From contig DFRF01000135.1 of assembly GCA_002378125.1 (NCBI GenBank), positions 1-17,683 of the forward strand: DNA of 17,683 bases. The letters are read 5' to 3'. Made by a program: the position numbers and the translations under genes. Below are positions 13,477-17,683 of the stretch, in pieces (the stretch's first letter is position 1; every line of letters begins with the position of its first letter). The notes below the pieces were generated by a model that was not told where the DNA came from, did no database searches, and saw nothing but the letters and a program-made list of their open reading frames with translations. The DNA comes from Rhodospirillaceae bacterium UBA3470. Its GTDB lineage: Bacteria > Pseudomonadota > Alphaproteobacteria > Rhodospirillales > Casp-alpha2.

Positions 13477-14259
13477 ATGTCTGAGCTGATTCAAACGGCC
13501 CGCGACCGGGACATCGTCACAATCACCCTGAACAATCCGGACAAGCGTAACGCGCTGAGCATGCAGGCTTGGTCGCGCCTGGCCGACGCTCTCGCGTCGA
13601 TCGGCATGGATGAGACCGTGCGCTGCATCGTGATCTGCGGCGCTGGCGACAAGGCCTTTGCGGCGGGCGCCGATATTTCAGAATTCCCGAAGGTGCGCGC
13701 CAACGCTGAACAGGCGGCTGAATACGGAAAGGTCACGGCCTTGGCCCTGGACACCCTGGTCAATTGCCCGCATCCGACCATTGCCCTGATCCAGGGTGCC
13801 TGCACCGGCGGTGGGCTGGAGATCGCGGCCGCCTGCGATATTCGTATCGCCAACCAATCATCCAAGTTCGGCGTGCCCATCAACCGCATTGGCCATCCGT
13901 TCGCCTATCCGGAATTGGAGCCCGTGATAAAGGTGGTGGGCCGGGCCAACGTATTGGACCTGTTGTTAAGCGGGCGCATAGTCGGTGCCGACGAAGCGCT
14001 GCGCATGGGGCTAGTGACCCAGGTGGTAGCCGACGAGGTGGTCGTTGGAACCGCCTACGATCTGGCCGGGCGCATGGCCGCCGCCGCGCCCCTATCCATG
14101 CGTTACACGAAGAAATTCGTGAATCGCCTGACTAATAATCCAGCGCCCTTGACCGCCGAGGAACTGGCGGAAAGCTATACCCCATGCGATTCTGAAGACT
14201 ACGCCGAGGGCGTGCGCGCCTTCCTTGCTAAGGAAAAACCGGCCTTCAAGGGCCGCTAA
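13477..14259 (+). CDS. Crotonase-family protein lacking the second catalytic Glu
   Basis: 260-residue enoyl-CoA hydratase/isomerase-fold protein. The fold signatures are FAAGADISEF (oxyanion hole, residues 61-70) and GGGLEIAAACD, with E115 at the position of the first hydratase glutamate. The second glutamate, normally in FGQPE, is replaced: here the segment reads FGVPINRIG and the aligned residue is I135. The following PGAGGTQRL block is also absent, replaced by HPFAYPELEPV. Simple enoyl-CoA hydration is therefore doubtful; isomerase, decarboxylase, thioesterase or C-C cleavage activities known elsewhere in the superfamily are possible. GGAG overlaps the end of the upstream gene and precedes the ATG at 13477. 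The tight coupling on both sides says it works with the hydroxyacid dehydrogenase and the lyase. Confidence 0.88.
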   Translation: MSELIQTARDRDIVTITLNNPDKRNALSMQAWSRLADALASIGMDETVRCIVICGAGDKAFAAGADISEFPKVRANAEQAAEYGKVTALALDTLVNCPHPTIALIQGACTGGGLEIAAACDIRIANQSSKFGVPINRIGHPFAYPELEPVIKVVGRANVLDLLLSGRIVGADEALRMGLVTQVVADEVVVGTAYDLAGRMAAAAPLSMRYTKKFVNRLTNNPAPLTAEELAESYTPCDSEDYAEGVRAFLAKEKPAFKGR

Positions 14260-14272
14260 CGGAGGAAAAATC

Positions 14273-15166
14273 ATGACCCAAGCCCAAGCCCTTCAAAAGT
14301 TACTGGACGCCCCCGGCATTATCCCCATGCCGGGCGTCTTTGATCCAATATCCACACGTATTGCTGAGCGGGCAGGGTTCGAGGCCGCCTTCATGAGCGG
14401 CTTCAATGTCGCTGCCGCGCGCATCGGTATGCCCGACACGGGACTAATCTCTTACACGGAGATGTTGGATCAGGGCCGCAATCTGGTAGATGCGGTCTCC
14501 ATTCCCATTATAGGTGATGGAGATACGGGCTGGGGCAATGCCATCAATATTAAACGCACGGTTAAGGGATATGCGGCGGCGGGGTTCGCTTGTATCATGC
14601 TCGAAGACCAGCTGGCGCCCAAGCGCTGCGGTCACACGGAGGGCAAGGAGGTGATTAGTCGCGCGGAGGCTTGTATTCGGTTTCGCGCCGCTGTCGATGC
14701 CCGCGAAGAGATACGTACTGAGGGCGGCGATATACTGATCATGGCCCGCACGGATGCCAACGAGAACCACGGGATCGAAGAAGCCATGGAGCGTTGTCGG
14801 GAGTTCCGCCGCATCGGCGTCGACATCACTTTTATGGAAGCGCCAAAGAACCTGGATGAGATGAGGCGCTACTGTGACGAGGTCGATGGACCAAAGATGG
14901 CAAATATGGTTGAGCAGGGGAAAACCCCGTTCCTCAGCCCCGCTGAGCTGGAAGATATTGGTTACAAGCTTGCCATCTGGCCGTCTGCGATCATGCTGGC
15001 GTCAATTCAGGGCATGCAGGCAGAAATGGCTCGCCTAGCTAGAGGTGAGGTTGGCGAGGACGGTAAGGCGACGTTCCTAGAGCTTCAGGACTTAGTCGGT
15101 TTTCCTGCCTACTATGACGCGGAGAAGAAATACGCCTTCGAGAATGTGGGCCAGGCGGCGGAGTAG
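14273..15166 (+). CDS. Isocitrate lyase/PEP mutase family lyase
   Basis: 297-residue TIM-barrel protein of the same superfamily as the leftward PrpB-like gene but clearly a different branch. It has GDGDTGWGN (D82, D84 for metal), E111-D112 and the lyase loop APKRCGH (C119), and R159 in IMARTDANENHG. The cysteine-bearing KRCGH loop argues for C-C bond cleavage of a 2-hydroxy diacid rather than phosphonate chemistry. It lacks the PrpB C-terminal TR.ELY block and ends with LQDLVGFPAYYDAEKKY. Candidates include 2,3-dimethylmalate lyase-like and oxaloacetate hydrolase or decarboxylase-like enzymes; the substrate cannot be settled by eye. A strong GGAGG lies seven bases before the ATG. It is the last clear gene of the operon. 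Confidence 0.87.
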   Translation: MTQAQALQKLLDAPGIIPMPGVFDPISTRIAERAGFEAAFMSGFNVAAARIGMPDTGLISYTEMLDQGRNLVDAVSIPIIGDGDTGWGNAINIKRTVKGYAAAGFACIMLEDQLAPKRCGHTEGKEVISRAEACIRFRAAVDAREEIRTEGGDILIMARTDANENHGIEEAMERCREFRRIGVDITFMEAPKNLDEMRRYCDEVDGPKMANMVEQGKTPFLSPAELEDIGYKLAIWPSAIMLASIQGMQAEMARLARGEVGEDGKATFLELQDLVGFPAYYDAEKKYAFENVGQAAE

Positions 15167-15294
15167 CATTGCCTCATCGTGAAATACCAGTTCGACCCGC
15201 TACAACTATACAGTTCCCTAGATGCCAAAGATATCGTCGACATGGAAATGGCGGCATGCTGTCAGGACGAAGTCGCAAAAGGGCATGGAATCGA

Positions 15295-16662
15295 TTATCG
15301 CGATGTAGCGGCTGCCTCGCTCGGCACTTCAAAGAGGGCTTCCATCTCGCGGCGCAGCCGGAAGGCGTTCAGGGTTGTGTCAACGTCCACGTCTTCCCAG
15401 GTGAGCGAGCCATCCTGTGGAACATTACGGATAAGCTTTAGGTCATGAGCAAGACCTAACGGTAGGTGGCCCTTCGCCAAGGACTTATCTGACGGTATAA
15501 GCTTACCGAAAACCGTGTAGCCGCCTTCGCCGTCGAGAATTTCGCCAGCCTTCAAATCCCGCTTTGCCGTGGCGATGACGTCGGCATTGAAGCACATGGC
15601 CGCGCCCGTTGCCTCGCGACGAATGCCAACCGCAGCCACGGACATACCGAGTTCCAGGCCGATCATGTGCCACCGCTTGTAGAGGCTCATGTAGCGCCCC
15701 GTTGGGTCGGTGACAACCTTGTACTCCTCGAAGCAGTTCTTGATGTAGTCCGTGTCCGCCTCGACACAGACCCAGACCCCCTTTCGGATGTCGTAGGGGA
15801 TTTTCTCACCTTTCGTGGTCAACGCGGAGATCACTTCCACCAAGCCCTTGGATTCAAGTACGCCGCCCTCCGATGTTGGCCGCATTAGGGTCGGGATGTC
15901 GTCGATGGAGCCCGGCGGAAAGGCAAGGCCGTCCGATGGTGCCTTTAGCCCAGTGGCATTTGCGATCGCGGTGCTCTCGATAGCTGGTTTGGAGCCATCT
16001 AAAAAGGAGTTGAACATCTTCGGATTGAGCCCGCCGCGTTCCGCCTGTTCGGCTGTCAGGCCCCAATGGTCCCAGACCGTTTCGGGCGTCGACTCCCGAT
16101 ATTCTGGAAGCCAGATATGGCCGCGCCCGGCTGCTGCGATGGGAAAGCTGCAAGTCCGTGCCCAATCCACTAACTCGCAGACCAGGGCCGGCTGATCGCC
16201 GTAGGCCATGGAATAAATGACGCCCGCCTCCTCGGCCTTGTGGGCAAGGAGGGGCCCGCAGAAGGCTTCCGATTCAACTGTAACGTTGATTACGTTCTTG
16301 CCATTCTCAAAGGCTTTCAGGCAATGATCAACGGCAGCAATGGGGTGGCCCGTGCATTCGATGATGATGTCGACGGCTGGGTGGCAGACCAGTTTATCCA
16401 GGTCCTCACCCACATGTGTCGCACCGCTTTGCACGGCCGCGTCTAGGCTGGGGGCCGCGTATTGTTCCTCGGGCCAGCCGACTCGTTCTAGACTGTGCTT
16501 CGCGTTGTCGATGGATAGATCGACAATGCCGACTAGATGCACGCCAGGCGTCCGGATCACTTGCGCTAGGTACATGGATCCGAATTTGCCCGCGCCAACG
16601 ATACCGACGCGCAAAGGGTCGTTCGCGGCCTCCCGCATAAGCAGTTGGGTATAAAGTGCCAA
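15295..16662 (-). CDS. COG4091-type NAD(P)-dependent oxidoreductase with SAF domain
   Basis: 455 residues. The N-terminal Rossmann domain has RVGIVGAGKFG (GAGKFG, residues 23-28), then IIECTGHPIAAVDHCLKAF as in homoserine dehydrogenase-like enzymes. The middle is an oxidoreductase-type catalytic region. The C-terminus (about 365-430) carries a SAF-like domain, seen as KRDLKAGEILDGEGGYTVFGKL. This is the COG4091 layout, often annotated as predicted homoserine dehydrogenase; true homoserine activity is not implied, and some members act on small sugar acids or polyols. The start is a TTG at 16662, supported by GGAGG exactly eight bases upstream, whereas the internal ATG at 16638 has none. The gene converges with the lyase operon and diverges from the MmgE/PrpD gene, with a hairpin-rich leader upstream. 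Confidence 0.85.
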   Translation of the reverse strand: MALYTQLLMREAANDPLRVGIVGAGKFGSMYLAQVIRTPGVHLVGIVDLSIDNAKHSLERVGWPEEQYAAPSLDAAVQSGATHVGEDLDKLVCHPAVDIIIECTGHPIAAVDHCLKAFENGKNVINVTVESEAFCGPLLAHKAEEAGVIYSMAYGDQPALVCELVDWARTCSFPIAAAGRGHIWLPEYRESTPETVWDHWGLTAEQAERGGLNPKMFNSFLDGSKPAIESTAIANATGLKAPSDGLAFPPGSIDDIPTLMRPTSEGGVLESKGLVEVISALTTKGEKIPYDIRKGVWVCVEADTDYIKNCFEEYKVVTDPTGRYMSLYKRWHMIGLELGMSVAAVGIRREATGAAMCFNADVIATAKRDLKAGEILDGEGGYTVFGKLIPSDKSLAKGHLPLGLAHDLKLIRNVPQDGSLTWEDVDVDTTLNAFRLRREMEALFEVPSEAAATSR

Positions 16663-16670
16663 GGCCAGGT

Positions 16671-16675
16671 CCTCC
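16671..16675 (-). promoter_or_regulatory. Ribosome binding site fixing a TTG start for the COG4091 gene
   Basis: On the minus strand GGAGG is spaced eight bases from TTG at 16662-16660. The next in-frame ATG, eight codons inside, has no purine-rich stretch before it. The TTG start also gives a normal short lead into the Rossmann motif. Confidence 0.7.
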
Positions 16676-16693
16676 GGGTCGATTATGGATGGC

Positions 16694-16733
16694 CCGGTTT
16701 TAACCGGCCCGGCCTAGCCTGCCAAGGCAGGCT
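16694..16733 (-). repeat. Two adjacent perfect hairpins in the leader of the COG4091 gene
   Basis: CCGGTT/AACCGG (16694-16699 and 16702-16707) with a two-base loop, and AGCCTGCC/GGCAGGCT (16716-16723 and 16726-16733) with a two-base loop, both perfect. They lie 32-71 bases upstream of the TTG start, directly before the ribosome site on the leftward transcript. No T-run follows either, so ordinary terminators are unlikely; regulatory structure or protein-binding sites are possible. The very short loops would have to open slightly in RNA. Confidence 0.5.
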
Positions 16734-16744
16734 GCCAAGTGAAA

Positions 16745-16788
16745 CTCTCGGAGATGGCTTTCGCCATGGCCCTGACTGCCGGTGAGAG
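16745..16788 (-). promoter_or_regulatory. Possible structured RNA leader with a GAAA tetraloop
   Basis: Read as minus-strand RNA, ATGGC-GAAA-GCCAT (16767-16754) is a five-pair stem with a GNRA tetraloop, extended after a small internal loop by GG/CC. It is enclosed by an outer CTCTC (16788-16784)/GAGAG (16749-16745) stem. With the two hairpins nearer the start codon this gives a compact folded 5' leader for the COG4091 gene. It matches no riboswitch class I can recognise. The remaining part of 16789-16925 shows nothing clear. Confidence 0.3.
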
Positions 16789-16927
16789 CGCCTATTCCCC
16801 TCACATAAAGATACCGGTTTGCCATGTGATCTGGGGGAAGTGTGGTGTTTGGCGGGTTGCAGCGGTTCCGCCCCATGCCCTCGAGTGCGATGCCCAGCAT
16901 GGTGCCGAGCACGGTCTTGAACGGTTT

Positions 16928-16968
16928 CAATCGATTGATTTGTTCTGAAGAACAATTATCCATATTTT
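16928..16968 (+). promoter_or_regulatory. Candidate promoter and operator for the MmgE/PrpD gene
   Basis: TTGTTC (16940-16945) and TATTTT (16963-16968) are exactly 17 bases apart, a plausible -35/-10 pair for the gene starting at 17043. The -35 lies in a perfect inverted repeat, TTGTTCT-GA-AGAACAA (16940-16955). The palindrome CAATCGATTG (16928-16937) sits immediately upstream. The overlap with the -35 suggests repressor control. The area around 16925-17040 is distinctly AT-rich compared with the coding DNA. Confidence 0.4.
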
Positions 16969-17042
16969 TCTGTTGGATTAATCAAGGTCCCTATGATTGA
17001 TTGAGTAAAAATTCTTATGGAATCCAAAAGGGAGTACTCGTT

Positions 17043-17683
17043 ATGTCCGGGATGACAAGCCGGCTTGCCAATTTTGCTGCCGATCTCAGCTACGATGACC
17101 TGCCGACTGAAGTGATCGAACGCACGAAACTGCTGATTTTCGACATTACCGGGATCATGGTCCGCGCACGCCACGATGCGGAGTCGACGGCCAGCATGAT
17201 TTCTGCCGTCGAGCGTCTGGGCCTTGCGTCAGGGGATTGTTCGGTGATTGGGGATACAAGATCCTACGCACCTACGGCGGCGGCCTTGGTCAACGGCACT
17301 TTGGCTCATTCTCTGGACTTCGACGACACGCACGCTGCCGGATCGCTTCACTCGTCCGCGCCTATCGTACCGGCGGCACTTGCTGCTGCCGAGATGGCTG
17401 GGTCGTCAGGCCGCGATATGATTGCCGCCTGTGTTGTCGGCTATGAGGTTCAGATACGTTTGGCTTTGGCACTTAATCCCTCCGAACACTACGATCGAGG
17501 ATTTCATCCGACGGCTACCTGCGGTGTTTTTGGTGCGGCCGCCGCGGCGGGCCGATTGCTGGGCCTGGACGGGGTCGGCATCCAGAGCGCCTTCGGCATT
17601 GCCCTGAGCCAAGCGGCTGGCTCCATGCAGTTTTTGGCCGACGGCTCTTGGACTAAACGCAGTCATGTGGGGCAGGCGGCCCA
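17043..17683 (+). CDS. MmgE/PrpD family protein (partial, 3' end outside window)
   Basis: The first 213 residues are visible; the gene runs off the right edge with no stop. The start, MSGMTSRLANFAADLSYDDLP, and the downstream LLIFDITGIMV are typical of the family. The active-site strand is AHSLDFDDTHAAGSLHSSAP (H89, D92, D94, D95, H103), followed by GYEVQIRLALAL, FHPTATCGVFGAAAAAGRLLGL and QFLADGSWTKRSHVGQAA (K205). The family contains 2-methylcitrate dehydratase, cis-aconitate decarboxylase and relatives, which act on tri- and dicarboxylic acids; which one this is cannot be decided from the N-terminal half. GGGAG is spaced nine bases before the ATG at 17043. Together with two PrpB-superfamily lyases nearby it supports a local carboxylic-acid pathway. 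It diverges from the COG4091 gene across about 380 bases. Confidence 0.9.
   Translation, partial: MSGMTSRLANFAADLSYDDLPTEVIERTKLLIFDITGIMVRARHDAESTASMISAVERLGLASGDCSVIGDTRSYAPTAAALVNGTLAHSLDFDDTHAAGSLHSSAPIVPAALAAAEMAGSSGRDMIAACVVGYEVQIRLALALNPSEHYDRGFHPTATCGVFGAAAAAGRLLGLDGVGIQSAFGIALSQAAGSMQFLADGSWTKRSHVGQAA

Noticed and set aside
16745..16806. Glycine, cobalamin or TPP riboswitch in the COG4091 leader
   Set aside because: None of the conserved core sequences of these classes could be found; only generic hairpins are present.
16940..16955. TTGTTCT-GA-AGAACAA read as a LexA box
   Set aside because: Alphaproteobacterial LexA boxes, as I recall them, are GTTC or GAAC half-sites with a seven-base spacer in direct orientation; here the half-sites are inverted with a much shorter spacer and the gene is metabolic.

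Overview
The window looks like a chromosomal segment of an alphaproteobacterium, probably an uncultured Rhodospirillales-like lineage. This is inferred from the aa3 oxidase operon order (ctaC, ctaD, ctaG, ctaE, DUF983 gene), the G+C-rich coding bias and the many acyl-CoA and carboxylic-acid genes. No rRNA, tRNA, CRISPR array, transposase or prophage gene was seen.

Layout. (a) 1-1065: the 5' end of a leftward gene resembling the C-terminal part of an ATP-grasp acyl-CoA synthetase, divergent from a textbook enoyl-CoA hydratase. (b) 1148-5527, minus strand: ctaC, ctaD, ctaG, ctaE and a DUF983 gene, encoding the three core subunits of an aa3 cytochrome c oxidase, its CuB chaperone and a small zinc-ribbon membrane protein. 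(c) 5528-5811: a divergent promoter region. (d) 5812-8794, plus strand: a 36-residue CoxF-like membrane peptide, a DUF420 (CtaM-like) protein, a 12-TM protein with the fold of heme-copper oxidase subunit I but only one of the three CuB histidines, and heme O synthase (ctaB). (e) 9077-11481: a family M32 carboxypeptidase and a double-hotdog MaoC-type hydratase. (f) 11485-15166: a PrpB-like lyase divergent from an operon of a D-2-hydroxyacid dehydrogenase, a crotonase homologue lacking one catalytic Glu, and a second lyase of the isocitrate lyase/PEP mutase family. (g) 15295-16662, minus strand: a COG4091-type NAD(P)-dependent oxidoreductase with a SAF domain and a TTG start, behind a leader rich in hairpins. 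(h) 17043-end: the start of an MmgE/PrpD-family gene.

How the genes fit together. Blocks b and d form a divergent pair serving terminal oxidase biogenesis: the leftward arm builds the enzyme, and the rightward arm supplies heme O and accessory membrane proteins. The standout gene is the oxidase-subunit-I look-alike at 6384-7787, which keeps the histidines expected to bind both hemes but has lost most of the CuB site. Blocks f to h look like a catabolic island for short, possibly branched, hydroxy- or dicarboxylic acids. They combine two C-C lyases, a hydroxyacid dehydrogenase, a crotonase and a PrpD-family enzyme, but no methylcitrate synthase is visible, so the substrate is unknown. All functional calls come from reading motifs by eye; no database search was run.
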